Below, in pieces: positions 27,199-36,616 of a DNA stretch of 64,000 bases. The DNA comes from an uncultured Gammaproteobacteria bacterium (GTDB lineage: Bacteria > Pseudomonadota > Gammaproteobacteria > Pseudomonadales > Ketobacteraceae). Within the stretch, counting starts at the first letter, position 1. The number at the start of each line of letters is the position of its first letter. The notes beneath the pieces were generated by a model, which had not been told where the DNA came from, did not search any database, and was given only the letters and a program-made list of their open reading frames with translations. The stretch is taken from assembly GCA_913063125.1 (NCBI GenBank), contig CAJXZM010000002.1:1-64000 (forward strand), read 5' to 3'. Position numbers and translations under genes: made by a program.

Positions 27199-29472
27199 AT
27201 GAGTACTGATCCTCGCAAACAGTCGGCATCGTCTATCAGACTCGCCGGAGCAAACCAAGTGACTCGTGCGCTGCCCTCTATCGTTAAACAGGTACGGGAT
27301 AACAGTCTAAGCATTCTTATCAACCAACTTACAGAATGCTTTGTCTCATGCGACGACCTGTTTTTTGAACTTGCAGGCAAAGCCGGTACAAATAAAGAAC
27401 AAAATGATTTCTTTGATACAATGAGAGAAATCAGATTAAGCAGAAAACAATGCATCACCCAATTCAAACAACAATTTGAATTGTTATTTTCATCACTACA
27501 CAGCGCTAAAAAAGTCTCATCCTTCCCTTCAAATGAAACATCGACACAATCAGAATTTGAAGGGCTTGGTTTAGTTGGCAATGACGAAATGGAAAAAAAC
27601 GTCGCCCTCTCCAGCACCATAAGTAAGGCCCGCAATGACTGCCAAGAAAGCCTTTATCACCTCGTGCTACGTCTCGACTTTTTGATACCTAATATCGACA
27701 TCAATGAATCAAACAACCCTCTAGATCCCGCTCAGATTTGTGAAGCATTTAGTAAAGCAACTGACTTTATTGACCTTAGCTTGCAAAATCGCATTATATT
27801 TTTCAAGCAATTTGATCGTATTGTTGCGCGCAAGCATAACAAGATCATTAACCTTGCGAATGAATTTCTAATAAATGCAGGCATTTTGCCTAAGATCAAA
27901 CCCAATGCGCGCCCACAACAACATCAACAACCAATACCCCAAAACACCAAGACGCCTCATCAAAACAACCTTGCTCAAACTGCAACACAATCGCTAGAAT
28001 CACAAATATCCGCTGCCGCTGCGCATGCTACCCCCGGGTTCAGTGAACTCTCGCAACTGCTGTCGACTTTTCAGACTGATGGGAACTCGATTCCTGGATT
28101 GCTCTCTCGTTTTCAGTTTAACGGACCAGCAATTGAACAAGATCAACTAATCCAAGACCTAACATACGCTCAAACGCAAAGACCGTATGAAGCTGAATCT
28201 GGTCGAAATTATATCAGAGACATTGTTCAAACTATTTTACAGCCATCGAACACTAACAAAGAAGGAAAGTCGTTAGAAGAACCCGATGAGAACGTTATAA
28301 ATTTAGTTGCTATGTTTTTCGACTTTGTTCTCGACGACCAAAACCTACCTGTTACTGTCCAAGCCCTTATTGGGCGACTTCAAATCCCAATACTTAAGGT
28401 CGCATTAAAAGATAAAACTTTTTTTGAAGACACGAATCATCCGGCTCGATTGCTCATTAACAAACTAGCTGAATCCACTGTTGGACTAAACAGTGAGGAC
28501 AAAGAAAAACAGGATATCCTCTATTCCCTAATTCAACTCATAGTCCAAGAAATTCATGACCGGTATGACGGTAGTTTAAATATATTCAAAGAACAGCTCA
28601 AATTACTTGAGTCACAGCTCGCGACAGAACAGCATCGCGCAATCGTTATAGAAAAGCGCACCAGCGAAGCGGCTTTAGGAAAAGCAAAAACTGAAAAAGC
28701 ACGGAGCGTAGTACGCGAAACAATCAGTGAACGCATTAAGAACGCAACGCTACCTTCAAGTGTTTCAGAGTTCCTTGTTAAACATTGGCACAAATTTCTA
28801 CTAAGCAACCATTTACGTCACGGCGTACAATCCCCTGAATGGTTAGATGCCGTACAGGTTATTGACGACCTCATCTGGGTAATCCAACCCCACACCGACG
28901 AAAAATCGCAACTACGAGCCATGAAGTTGGTTCCTCATCTCACGGGCAGAATCCAAAACGGCATCAAAAAAGCTAACGCTCAAAATGAAGAATGGAACAC
29001 GCTACTGCCAACACTACTTAACGACCTGAAAATGTCTTGTGAGGGGCGCTCACACGATATAAAGCAGCAGCAACTTAATGAAACTCAAAAAAAGGCGCTC
29101 GGACTCACAGATACTGCACCTGATAAGTCATGGCAGCAAATGACCGCCCTTGAAAGACAATTAGTAAAACAAAATGCATTACATTTCAAATCACTACAAA
29201 AAGCCGAATCCCTACCTATCGGAAGCTGGATCACAATGGAAGAACCCAACACAAAAAGCATCCGCTGCAAGTTAAGCGCAAAACTCATTGAAACCGACAC
29301 CTACGTCTTCGTTAACAGGTATGGCATCAAGTCGCTTGAAAGACCTAAAAAAGACGTGGCTATGGCGATACAAAAAGGGTACTTCCACATCCTTGAGTCA
29401 GGCCAATTATTTGAAAGAGCGATGGAACGAATAAGCGCAACTTTACGAAAAACCAAAACAATCCCAGCCTGA
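27199..29472 (+). CDS. DUF1631 family protein
   Basis: A 757-residue soluble protein matching the DUF1631 family. It has a conserved middle (about residues 290-460) with RNYIRDIVQTIL and DENVINLVAMFFDFVLDD. A coiled-coil stretch lies near 455-510 (EQLKLLESQLATEQHRAI). A PilZ-like C-terminal region runs from GSWITMEE through FVNRYGIKSLERPKKDVA to the end. The Gln-rich segment at about 235-260 is a linker. No signal peptide or membrane segment is seen. It is 24 bp upstream of prsK, so it is probably in the same transcript. The function is unknown, and the C-terminus suggests a regulator. Confidence 0.8.
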   Translation: MSTDPRKQSASSIRLAGANQVTRALPSIVKQVRDNSLSILINQLTECFVSCDDLFFELAGKAGTNKEQNDFFDTMREIRLSRKQCITQFKQQFELLFSSLHSAKKVSSFPSNETSTQSEFEGLGLVGNDEMEKNVALSSTISKARNDCQESLYHLVLRLDFLIPNIDINESNNPLDPAQICEAFSKATDFIDLSLQNRIIFFKQFDRIVARKHNKIINLANEFLINAGILPKIKPNARPQQHQQPIPQNTKTPHQNNLAQTATQSLESQISAAAAHATPGFSELSQLLSTFQTDGNSIPGLLSRFQFNGPAIEQDQLIQDLTYAQTQRPYEAESGRNYIRDIVQTILQPSNTNKEGKSLEEPDENVINLVAMFFDFVLDDQNLPVTVQALIGRLQIPILKVALKDKTFFEDTNHPARLLINKLAESTVGLNSEDKEKQDILYSLIQLIVQEIHDRYDGSLNIFKEQLKLLESQLATEQHRAIVIEKRTSEAALGKAKTEKARSVVRETISERIKNATLPSSVSEFLVKHWHKFLLSNHLRHGVQSPEWLDAVQVIDDLIWVIQPHTDEKSQLRAMKLVPHLTGRIQNGIKKANAQNEEWNTLLPTLLNDLKMSCEGRSHDIKQQQLNETQKKALGLTDTAPDKSWQQMTALERQLVKQNALHFKSLQKAESLPIGSWITMEEPNTKSIRCKLSAKLIETDTYVFVNRYGIKSLERPKKDVAMAIQKGYFHILESGQLFERAMERISATLRKTKTIPA

Positions 29473-29496
29473 CACAAATGGAGCATAAAAAATAAC

Positions 29497-31560
29497 GTGT
29501 TTTCCCAACACATTAGTAGTCTAAGTTATAGCGGAGGCGCAATTCTATTTAGCGTTCTATTTTTAGTTTCCCTTTACACCCTACACAAACAACAAACACA
29601 CTTCTTTTTATCCATTGCTGTGCTTGGCAATGCTTTGTTTAATTTTTTTGTAAGTTTCGCCTACTCCAGTCCAAAGTACCTACAATATATTCCTTTGCTT
29701 GAGATATTAAAAAACGGCACATGGTTCGCCGCCATATTGAGCTCACTAAAAATAGGTTCTTCAGTACCCATCCCAAAACGTTTCTACTGGCTCATTCACG
29801 GCTTATGGCTAACGCTATTAACACTGAACATCTTAGTGTTCTCAAAATCTCAATCATTAGACCTATCAACTAACCCCATATACATCTGGAACGGATTACT
29901 ACTTGCTATTCTCGGCCTAGTATCTGTAGAACAGCTATATCGAAACACTGACCAAGAAAGACACGTCAAACTACTATCCATTTCAGCGGGTTCCATTTTC
30001 CTATATGACCTCTACTTATTCGCGCATGGATTGGTATTCAAACAGATCGACTATGATCTCTGGTACGCTCGCGGGGCCATTAGCGGGACAAGCGCATTGC
30101 TATTAACGATTGGACTCATCTCTTTTCTTAACAGCCCGGTACAGCGCACCAAATTGTCAATTTCACGCCCTATTGCTTTTTACACTACTAGCTTAACAAC
30201 TGCCGGTTTCTTCTTATCACTGATGGCTGCTGGCGGGTACTATATCAAACTCTATGGTGGTAGCTGGGGCATCATTTTACAGGTTGTACTAATATTCTCC
30301 GCTTGTGTCGCTGTCGTCGTTATCTTCGTAAGCCGAACGATACGAACACGACTCAGTGTCGTAATAGACAAAAACTTTTTTCATCACAAATACGACTACC
30401 GTAATGAGTGGCTTAGACTCATACATTACCTCTCCCAGCCCTCTGATGAAGGTGATTTCCATAAACGCGCAATAAAAGCCGTTGCCTCTACATTTAAAAG
30501 CCCAGGCGGTTGCATTTGGGCCGACAATGACAGTGGTGGCTATTGGCCGGTAGCAACTCACAACCTAGAATTGCCAAACATGGATATAACCGAACAAAAA
30601 AATACTGATTTTTGTCGTGCATTACACGATCAAGAATGGGTGTTTTCTCCAGGCGCAGACAGTGACAACCAAACAAGCAACATGAATGAAATGCTCCCTG
30701 GCTGGGTGTACGAAATATCTAATCTTTGGATAATTATCCCACTAATAAACGATGATGAACTTATCGGGTTTATGGGATTAGCGAATCCCCCTCTCGAAAC
30801 TCAACTTACGTGGGAAGACCTAGATTTACTTAAAACAGTTGGGCGTCAAGTTTCTAACTATATTGCAAGGCATGTATCAGCCGAGCAGCTTGTTGAGTCA
30901 AAGCAGTTTGACGCTTACAACAAACTTACCGCTTTCGTTATGCACGATCTTAAAAACCTTATTGCCCAACAAGCTTTAGTTGTAGAAAATGCAGCCAAAC
31001 ACAAAGAAAACCCGGCGTTTATTGAGGATGCCATTGGTACAATTGACAACTCAGTCAAACGCATGAACAATTTACTACAAAAACTACAACAAAAGGATCA
31101 GGTGGCCAGCCCCGTAGTTGGCAAAATTGACCTAAACAAGATCCTCGTGGATGCATGTAAAAAATGCCATGACCGTCACCCAATTCCTTCCCTTCGATTA
31201 GCGGATGTAGCGCCTAAAGTAACCTTAGACAGGGATCATTTCGAAATGGTTATGGTGCACCTTATAAAAAATGCTCAAGAGGCTACCAACAAGGATGGCT
31301 TCATTGACATAACGTTATCCCTAAATGACGACATTATAAGAATCGAAGTTGAAGATAACGGTGAAGGCATGTCTCAACAATTCATAAAGGAACGCTTATT
31401 CAAACCTTTCGACACAACAAAGTCTGGCAAAGGTATGGGCATTGGCGTATACCAGACGAGAGAGTTTATAAAGTCACTTGGAGGTGACTTTTCTGTTGAT
31501 AGTACATTGGGTGAAGGCTCATTGTTTACTCTTCAAATACCGCTACACAAACCCGCTTAA
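29497..31560 (+). CDS. prsK: PEP-CTERM system sensor histidine kinase PrsK
   Basis: A 687-residue membrane sensor kinase. The N-terminal ~290 residues contain about eight membrane helices. A GAF-like region follows (about 305-455). The kinase core has the H box FVMHDLKNL (about 475-483), N box HLIKNAQEA near 588, G1 DNGEGM and G2 GKGMGIG. Sequence and gene order match the PrsK family found only with exosortase-A systems. The start is GTG at 29497. It lies 24 bp after the DUF1631 gene and 30 bp before prsR. It would phosphorylate PrsR, and the signal is unknown. Confidence 0.9.
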   Translation: MFSQHISSLSYSGGAILFSVLFLVSLYTLHKQQTHFFLSIAVLGNALFNFFVSFAYSSPKYLQYIPLLEILKNGTWFAAILSSLKIGSSVPIPKRFYWLIHGLWLTLLTLNILVFSKSQSLDLSTNPIYIWNGLLLAILGLVSVEQLYRNTDQERHVKLLSISAGSIFLYDLYLFAHGLVFKQIDYDLWYARGAISGTSALLLTIGLISFLNSPVQRTKLSISRPIAFYTTSLTTAGFFLSLMAAGGYYIKLYGGSWGIILQVVLIFSACVAVVVIFVSRTIRTRLSVVIDKNFFHHKYDYRNEWLRLIHYLSQPSDEGDFHKRAIKAVASTFKSPGGCIWADNDSGGYWPVATHNLELPNMDITEQKNTDFCRALHDQEWVFSPGADSDNQTSNMNEMLPGWVYEISNLWIIIPLINDDELIGFMGLANPPLETQLTWEDLDLLKTVGRQVSNYIARHVSAEQLVESKQFDAYNKLTAFVMHDLKNLIAQQALVVENAAKHKENPAFIEDAIGTIDNSVKRMNNLLQKLQQKDQVASPVVGKIDLNKILVDACKKCHDRHPIPSLRLADVAPKVTLDRDHFEMVMVHLIKNAQEATNKDGFIDITLSLNDDIIRIEVEDNGEGMSQQFIKERLFKPFDTTKSGKGMGIGVYQTREFIKSLGGDFSVDSTLGEGSLFTLQIPLHKPA

Positions 31561-31590
31561 TATTAACCAATCTAATACTGAAAACACCCA

Positions 31591-32952
31591 ATGAATCAAG
31601 TTCAAAAAAAACCGAAACTTTTAATCGTTGAAGATGATCCTGGCCTCCAAAGTCAGCTTCGCTGGCACTTTGATCAATATGACGTAATCATCGCTGGCGA
31701 CAGAGAAAATGCTATCGCCGCAATTCGAAGAGAAGAACCACCTGTCGTCATACAAGATTTAGGTCTTCCGCCTGATGAAGAAGGTGTAGAAGAAGGCTTT
31801 AAAACAATCCAAGAAACACTCAAATTGGCGCCAAACACCAAAATAGTTGTCGTCACAGGTTACCATGACTACAACAATGCACTGCGCGCAGTAGCGCTAG
31901 GGGCTTATGATTTTTATCAAAAACCCGTAAACACAGACACCTTAGATTTAATTGTACAACGCGCTCACCAAATGGCAGCGCTAGAAGAAGAGAATCGCCG
32001 ACTACAGGCTACCGCTCAAGCTCCGCTGAGCGGGATTATTGCATCTGATGCAACAATGCTAGCAGTTTGCCGAACGGTAGAAAAAGTTTCCCCCGTTGAT
32101 GTCACCTGCCTTGTGCTTGGGGAGTCCGGCACGGGAAAAGAAGTGATTGCTAAAGCCATACACAACTTAAGCCCTCGTGCTAGCAAGCGTTTCGTCGCCA
32201 TAAATTGTGCTGCAGTTCCCGAAAACTTAATGGAAAGCGAGTTATTTGGTTACGAAAAAGGTGCCTTTACAGGCGCAACCAAAAGAACACTAGGTAAAGT
32301 TGAAGTTGCTAATGGCGGCACCCTCTTTTTGGATGAAATCGGTGACATGCCCCTGTCGTTACAAGCCAAGCTGTTACGTTTTTTGCAGGAGCGCACCATC
32401 GAGCGCTTAGGCGGCAGAGATGAAATTGATGTTGATGTAAGGGTTGTCTGTGCGACCAACAAAAACCTAACCGAGATGGTGGCAGAAAAAACGTTCCGAG
32501 AAGACTTATATTATAGAATTAGTGAGATTGTTGTAGAGCTACCCCCGCTTCGAGAAAGAATCGGCGACAAAATCCTTTTAGCCCGCCACATATTGTCAAA
32601 ATACTGCGACGCTCAGAATAGAAAAATTAAAGGCTTCACCGCCGAGGCAGCCGCTGCAATTGAAAGCTACGAATGGCCAGGCAACGTTCGAGAACTAGAA
32701 AACAAAATAAAGCGTGCTGTCATTATGGCGGATGAGAAAACTATTTCGGTAGAAGACCTTTCGCTGCCACATCACGAAGACCTGTCCATTAATCTCCGGC
32801 AAATTCGTCAAGAAGCAGAAAAAACGGCCATTATCAAAGCAATAAACCTAGCAGGCGGCCAAATATCGTCTGCCGCAAAATACCTCGGGGTAACCAGGCC
32901 CACTCTTTATGACCTGATCAAAAAGTATGGGATAACGATTACCGACCAATAA
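31591..32952 (+). CDS. prsR: PEP-CTERM system sigma-54 response regulator PrsR
   Basis: A 453-residue NtrC-type activator. The receiver domain (about 8-125) has phospho-acceptor Asp in VVIQDLGLPP and Lys in YQKPVN. The sigma-54 AAA+ domain has Walker A GESGTGKE (about 180-187), GYEKGAFTGA (the sigma-54 contact loop) and GGTLFLDEIGDMP. The Fis-type helix-turn-helix at the end is GGQISSAAKYLGVTRPTLYDLIKKYGI-like. It matches the PEP-CTERM-box regulator family. It is partner of PrsK just upstream. It likely activates the sigma-54 promoters before the two PEP-CTERM genes in this window. Confidence 0.92.
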   Translation: MNQVQKKPKLLIVEDDPGLQSQLRWHFDQYDVIIAGDRENAIAAIRREEPPVVIQDLGLPPDEEGVEEGFKTIQETLKLAPNTKIVVVTGYHDYNNALRAVALGAYDFYQKPVNTDTLDLIVQRAHQMAALEEENRRLQATAQAPLSGIIASDATMLAVCRTVEKVSPVDVTCLVLGESGTGKEVIAKAIHNLSPRASKRFVAINCAAVPENLMESELFGYEKGAFTGATKRTLGKVEVANGGTLFLDEIGDMPLSLQAKLLRFLQERTIERLGGRDEIDVDVRVVCATNKNLTEMVAEKTFREDLYYRISEIVVELPPLRERIGDKILLARHILSKYCDAQNRKIKGFTAEAAAAIESYEWPGNVRELENKIKRAVIMADEKTISVEDLSLPHHEDLSINLRQIRQEAEKTAIIKAINLAGGQISSAAKYLGVTRPTLYDLIKKYGITITDQ

Positions 32953-32981
32953 AAAAAGCCCTCTACAAAGAGGGCTTTTTT
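32953..32981. terminator. Bidirectional terminator after prsR
   Basis: Arms 32953-32964 and 32969-32980 form a 12-bp perfect stem with loop ACAA. Flanking A and T runs let it end both prsR and the convergent PEP-CTERM gene. Confidence 0.92.
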
Positions 32982-32995
32982 ATTAATACGTTAGG

Positions 32996-33676
32996 TTATT
33001 TGGCGCGACGTCGGCTAAAACCAAGACCCGCTAAACCAAGCCCCAAAAGAGCCAAAGAGCCGGGCTCTGGAACCACTGTGGCAGTAAGGTTCTTCTTGTC
33101 GTACCAACCTTGAGAACCGTATGAGTAGCTTTCTAGCATGCCATCTAGATACTCAAAACTTGAGTCCGTAGAAACATGGAACCAAATACCTATATTTTCA
33201 TCGAAGCTAATACCGGAATAATCACTGCCTCCACCGTTCCAAGCGTTAATTGCAGTTGCATCAATATCTATACTGATACTACTAGAATCGACTGCAAATG
33301 TATCAGTCTGTAGATATATTGCCGGGTTAATGAAGCTATTCGCATTATTTAAGCCGTTATAAACGTAAGTAGTAAGTGTTCCTGTAGCCATATCTCCATA
33401 CATGATAGCAAGTTCGTTTACATCGGCGCTTTTTGGATTTGGTCCATTATTCACAACCAACCAAAACCCATCAACATCTGTAGGGTCTGAATTGAAATCC
33501 ACATCCCAAGAGAACTGCTCAGTATTATCATCAAAGCTAGAATGAATAGTATCCAAACGATCGCTAATACCACCATTATTAGCATTTAAGTCTTCAAAAT
33601 TGAAAACTGTCGCCTGGCTAGCCAATGAAAAGCTCCAGGTTAAAAGTAGTGAAGCTATCTTTGTTTTTGTTTTCAT
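32996..33676 (-). CDS. PEP-CTERM sorting-domain protein
   Basis: A 226-residue exported protein. A signal peptide (MKTKTKIASLLLTWSFSLAS, cleavage near SQA) is followed by a beta-rich domain without cysteine, high in Asn, Asp and Ser. The C-terminus VPEPGSLALLGLGLAGLGFSRRR is a textbook PEP-CTERM signal: PEP, hydrophobic helix, basic tail. Exosortase would cleave at PEP and route the protein to the surface or matrix. I chose the ATG at 33676, because the longer frame adds an out-of-place hydrophobic stretch. A sigma-54 promoter lies about 55 bp upstream. The mature domain is not recognised. Confidence 0.88.
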   Translation of the reverse strand: MKTKTKIASLLLTWSFSLASQATVFNFEDLNANNGGISDRLDTIHSSFDDNTEQFSWDVDFNSDPTDVDGFWLVVNNGPNPKSADVNELAIMYGDMATGTLTTYVYNGLNNANSFINPAIYLQTDTFAVDSSSISIDIDATAINAWNGGGSDYSGISFDENIGIWFHVSTDSSFEYLDGMLESYSYGSQGWYDKKNLTATVVPEPGSLALLGLGLAGLGFSRRRAK

Positions 33677-33729
33677 ATTCCAATTCTCTAGCGTTAGGTA
33701 AATTTCAATTATATAGCAAGCCAGGAAAA

Positions 33730-33743
33730 GCAATAAACATACC
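33730..33743 (-). promoter_or_regulatory. Sigma-54 promoter of the first PEP-CTERM gene
   Basis: The minus strand reads TGGTATGTTTATTGCT, against the sigma-54 pattern TGGCACG-N4-TTGCW. The -24 GG (33743-33742) and -12 GC (33731-33730) are exactly 10 bases apart. Two C-to-T differences are the only core deviations. The ATG is 54 bases downstream of the GC. Confidence 0.68.
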
Positions 33744-33797
33744 AACCTGACATTCACTTTAATTTCAAACACTTAGGGGCGCAAACAACAGTGCGGC

Positions 33798-33813
33798 GTA
33801 AAGAAATCCGACA
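33798..33813 (-). promoter_or_regulatory. Candidate PrsR-binding site (TGTCG-N6-TTTAC), copy 1
   Basis: The minus strand has TGTCG, six bases, then TTTAC. It starts 70 bp upstream of the -24 GG of the PEP-CTERM promoter. The same pattern lies before the second PEP-CTERM gene. It is a plausible enhancer site for PrsR. Confidence 0.5.
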
Positions 33814-33866
33814 AAACCCTAAAGAATGAGAGCCTTCTGACCACGAAAAGCGCTTTCAATTTATGG

Positions 33867-35195
33867 CTACCTTCTTCCTCGGCCGATTCCATAATAGGCA
33901 AACCCTTTGCCCTCTACCATCGCAGGGTCAAATATATTACGACCATCGAACAAAACGTTATTAGACAAATCATTCTCGAGCTGCTTAAAATCTAACGCCC
34001 TGAAATTATTCCATTCCGTCATAATAACCAACGCATCAGCGTTAATGGTCGCTTCTTCTTTGGTCTCGACCAATGAAAAGTCTTCACGATCTCCGTAGAT
34101 TCGAGCAGTCTCCTCCATTGCCTTAGGGTCGTAAGCAGTAACACTGGCTCCAGCGTCCCATAACGCTTCCATCAGCACTCGGCTAGGAGCCTCACGCATA
34201 TCATCAGTATTGGGCTTAAACGATAACCCCCACAAAGCGATCTTCTTTCCAGATAGATCACCATCAAAGTATTTATGGATCTTACTAAAAACCACCTCTT
34301 TTTGAGCGTTGTTAATATCATCAACCGCTTTGAGCATTTGTGCGTTGTAACCGAATTTTCCAGCAGTTCGATGAAGTGCAGTGATATCTTTGGGAAAACA
34401 ACTGCCTCCATAACCAGCACCCGGGTAAATAAACTGAAAGCCAATACGCGGATCTGAGCCTATACCTAATCTAACCTGCTCAATATCAGCACCCACCGCA
34501 TCAGCTATATTAGACATCTCATTCATGAAGCTAATTTTTGTCGCCAACATTGAGTTGGCGGCGTACTTTGTCAATTCAGCAGAAACAGTATCCATCACAA
34601 GGAGCCTGTCGTGGTTACGATTAAAGGGAGCATATAATTCTTTAATAAGCGCTATCGCTCGATCACTTTCAGAGCCAACGATTATCCTATCCGGCTTCAT
34701 GAAGTCGGATACAGCAGCGCCTTCCTTAAGGAACTCAGGGTTTGAGACTACATCGAATTCAACATCAGCGCCCCTGCGGGATAAGGCGGCGTTGATGGAT
34801 GCTTCTACCTTCTTAGCTGTCCCTACGGGGACCGTCGATTTATCAATAACAACGGTGTACCCCTCAATGTGCGAGCCAACACTGTCTGCCACCGATAAAA
34901 CATACTTTAAATCCGCAGAACCGTCTTCATCAGGTGGTGTTCCTACGGCTATAAATACACAATCTCCGTGCTTAGCAGTCTTCTCCAGGTCAGTCGTAAA
35001 ATTGAGTGTTCCAGCCTGAACACCCTTTATCACCATATCCGAGAGCCCGGGCTCATATATCGGGACGTCCCCGGCAAGTAGTGCTTCAACTTTCTTCGCA
35101 TCCACATCAGCACACAAAACATCATGGCCCATCTCAGAAAAGCAAGCCCCTGTTACCAATCCGACATACCCTGAACCGTATATAGATACCTTCAC
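33867..35195 (-). CDS. ugd: UDP-glucose 6-dehydrogenase
   Basis: A 442-residue enzyme that oxidises UDP-glucose to UDP-glucuronate with two NAD+. The NAD motif [10 protein letters not shown] is at 7-16. The catalytic cysteine is in [13 protein letters not shown] (about 255-267). [18 protein letters not shown] marks the C-terminal UDP-binding domain. I chose GTG at 35195, giving [12 protein letters not shown], because AAGGGG lies about nine bases upstream. The longer frame lacks such a site. Its substrate comes from GalU and its product would feed the polysaccharide genes to the right. Confidence 0.93.
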   Translation of the reverse strand: MKVSIYGSGYVGLVTGACFSEMGHDVLCADVDAKKVEALLAGDVPIYEPGLSDMVIKGVQAGTLNFTTDLEKTAKHGDCVFIAVGTPPDEDGSADLKYVLSVADSVGSHIEGYTVVIDKSTVPVGTAKKVEASINAALSRRGADVEFDVVSNPEFLKEGAAVSDFMKPDRIIVGSESDRAIALIKELYAPFNRNHDRLLVMDTVSAELTKYAANSMLATKISFMNEMSNIADAVGADIEQVRLGIGSDPRIGFQFIYPGAGYGGSCFPKDITALHRTAGKFGYNAQMLKAVDDINNAQKEVVFSKIHKYFDGDLSGKKIALWGLSFKPNTDDMREAPSRVLMEALWDAGASVTAYDPKAMEETARIYGDREDFSLVETKEEATINADALVIMTEWNNFRALDFKQLENDLSNNVLFDGRNIFDPAMVEGKGFAYYGIGRGRR

Positions 35196-35470
35196 TAACG
35201 TTATCCCCTTTTCAACTATAAAACCCATTAACAATCTAAAAACTTGAGCGTAGTATATTACTGTATTACCTCAATTTCACTTCCGAATTTAAAGTAATAT
35301 TGTCTATATTCAGTTAAATGAATAAAAAGCCCGTTATGACCAAGAACTAATCCACCGTTACCCTGTGAAGCTTCTCACAAATCAACCATTTACCTATAAA
35401 TTTGCTTGAGTTAAGCTCCGCCCCTTCCTAGAATTGGATTAAGAAAAGAAATTTGGTGCTGGAGTAGCTC

Positions 35471-36616
35471 ATGTTGTTATTAAAAAATGTATTCATTGTA
35501 GTTTTTTTAATAAGTTTTTTAGCTGGTTGTGGGGCATCGGAAAGCGGCACTGATGGATTCAAACCCGCAAACAGCACCCCTAACACCAACACCCCCGACA
35601 CAATAGGCACTATAACCCCTGAACCTGCAGACCCTGAACCTGCAGACCCTGAACCTGCAGACCCTGAACCTGCAGACCCTGAACCTGCAGACCCTGTTCC
35701 GGTTGTAACTGTTCCGGTTGTAACTGTTCCGGTTGTAACTGTTCCGGTTGTAACTGTTCCGGCTGAGCCTGATCCCGGCGAATCTACTCCAGTTGCATCT
35801 ACTCCAGTTGTACCTGACCCCGGTGAATCCGCTGCTGAAGCACTGGCTGCCGCTGAAGCACTGGCTACCGCTGAAGCACTGGCTGCCGCTGAAGCACTGG
35901 CTGCCGCTGAAGCATTGGCTGCCGCTGAAGCATTGGCTGCCGCTGAAGCACTGGCTGCCGCTGAAGCATTGGCTGCCGCTGAAGCATTGGCTGCCGCTGA
36001 AGCATTGGCTACCGCTGAAACACTTGCTGCTGCTGAGGCCAAAGAACTAGCAGAAGCCGAAGCCGAAGCCGAAGCGCTTGCAGAAGCCGAAGCCGAAGCA
36101 CTTGCTACCGCTGAAGCGCTTGCAGAAGCCGAAGCCGAAGCACTTGCTGCTGCTGAAGCACTTGCAGAAGCTGAAGCGCTTGCCGAAGCCGAAGCACTTG
36201 CTGCTGCTGAAGCCGAAGCACTTGCTGCTGCTGAAGCACTTGCTGCTGCTGAAGCCGAAGCGCTTGCTGCTGCTGAAGCACTTGCTGCTGCTGAAGCCGA
36301 AGCACTTGCTGCTGCTGAAGCAAAAAATGCAACCCTAGGATGGGACGTCCCCACTACTCGAGACAACAATGCGGCACTGTCTGCGGATGAAATACAAGGC
36401 TACAAGATCGCATACACAAACCTCACCACTGGCGAATCACTAACCTACACCATCCCCTCCAACTCAACAGAGCTAACATACTCTGAGAATTCAAGTACAG
36501 CAAAATATAAATTTGAAAATCTCGCCTCAGGCACCTGGACATTCAAAATAGCGACAATAGACTTAGATGACCTACAAAGCGTATACAGCAGTACCGTAAA
36601 CAAAGTAATTGAATAA
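35471..36616 (+). CDS. Repetitive surface lipoprotein with Pro-rich linker, (AEALA)n stalk and Fn3-like end
   Basis: A 381-residue predicted lipoprotein. Signal with lipobox LAGC gives Cys20 as the lipidated residue. A Pro/Asp linker of five EPADP units (about 51-75) and four VPVVT units (about 76-95) follows. A long Ala/Glu/Leu tract (about 120-284) is made of repeats such as AEALAA and AEAEALAA and should form one continuous acidic helix. The last ~95 residues (LGWDVPTTRD to the end) look like a fibronectin-III domain, with GYKIAYTNLTTGE and YKFENLASGTWTFKIATID. GGAG lies six bases before the ATG. It lies between ugd and prsT. No named family is recognised. It could be a spacer that presents the Fn3 domain away from the outer membrane. 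Confidence 0.8.
   Translation: MLLLKNVFIVVFLISFLAGCGASESGTDGFKPANSTPNTNTPDTIGTITPEPADPEPADPEPADPEPADPEPADPVPVVTVPVVTVPVVTVPVVTVPAEPDPGESTPVASTPVVPDPGESAAEALAAAEALATAEALAAAEALAAAEALAAAEALAAAEALAAAEALAAAEALAAAEALATAETLAAAEAKELAEAEAEAEALAEAEAEALATAEALAEAEAEALAAAEALAEAEALAEAEALAAAEAEALAAAEALAAAEAEALAAAEALAAAEAEALAAAEAKNATLGWDVPTTRDNNAALSADEIQGYKIAYTNLTTGESLTYTIPSNSTELTYSENSSTAKYKFENLASGTWTFKIATIDLDDLQSVYSSTVNKVIE
35621..35755. repeat. Two 15-bp tandem repeat blocks in the lipoprotein gene
   Basis: Five identical copies of GAACCTGCAGACCCT (35621-35695) are followed at once by four identical copies of GTTCCGGTTGTAACT (35696-35755). The perfect identity suggests recent expansion. Both units keep the reading frame. 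Confidence 0.95.
35830..36321. repeat. Long 18-bp-unit repeat tract coding (AEALAA)n
   Basis: About 490 bp are built from near-identical units. The first half uses GCTGAAGCACTGGCTGCC-type 18-bp units. The second uses mixed CTTGCTGCTGCTGAAGCC and GAAGCCGAAGC pieces. The codon pattern differs between halves, suggesting two separate expansions. The tract opens long frames in other phases, which are by-products. Confidence 0.92.

Noticed and set aside
35621-35755. Regular short repeats, considered as a CRISPR array
   Set aside because: The units are contiguous without spacers and lie within a coding frame. No cas genes are present.
35793-36338. Leu/Lys/His-rich frames in another phase of the same tract
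   Set aside because: They are by-products of the repeat with no plausible start or fold.
35428-36369. Long minus-strand frame of Ala-Ser repeats opposite the repetitive lipoprotein gene
   Set aside because: It exists only because the plus-strand repeat tract has no stops in other phases. It has no ribosome-binding site, and the plus-strand frame has a proper lipobox and Fn3-like end.
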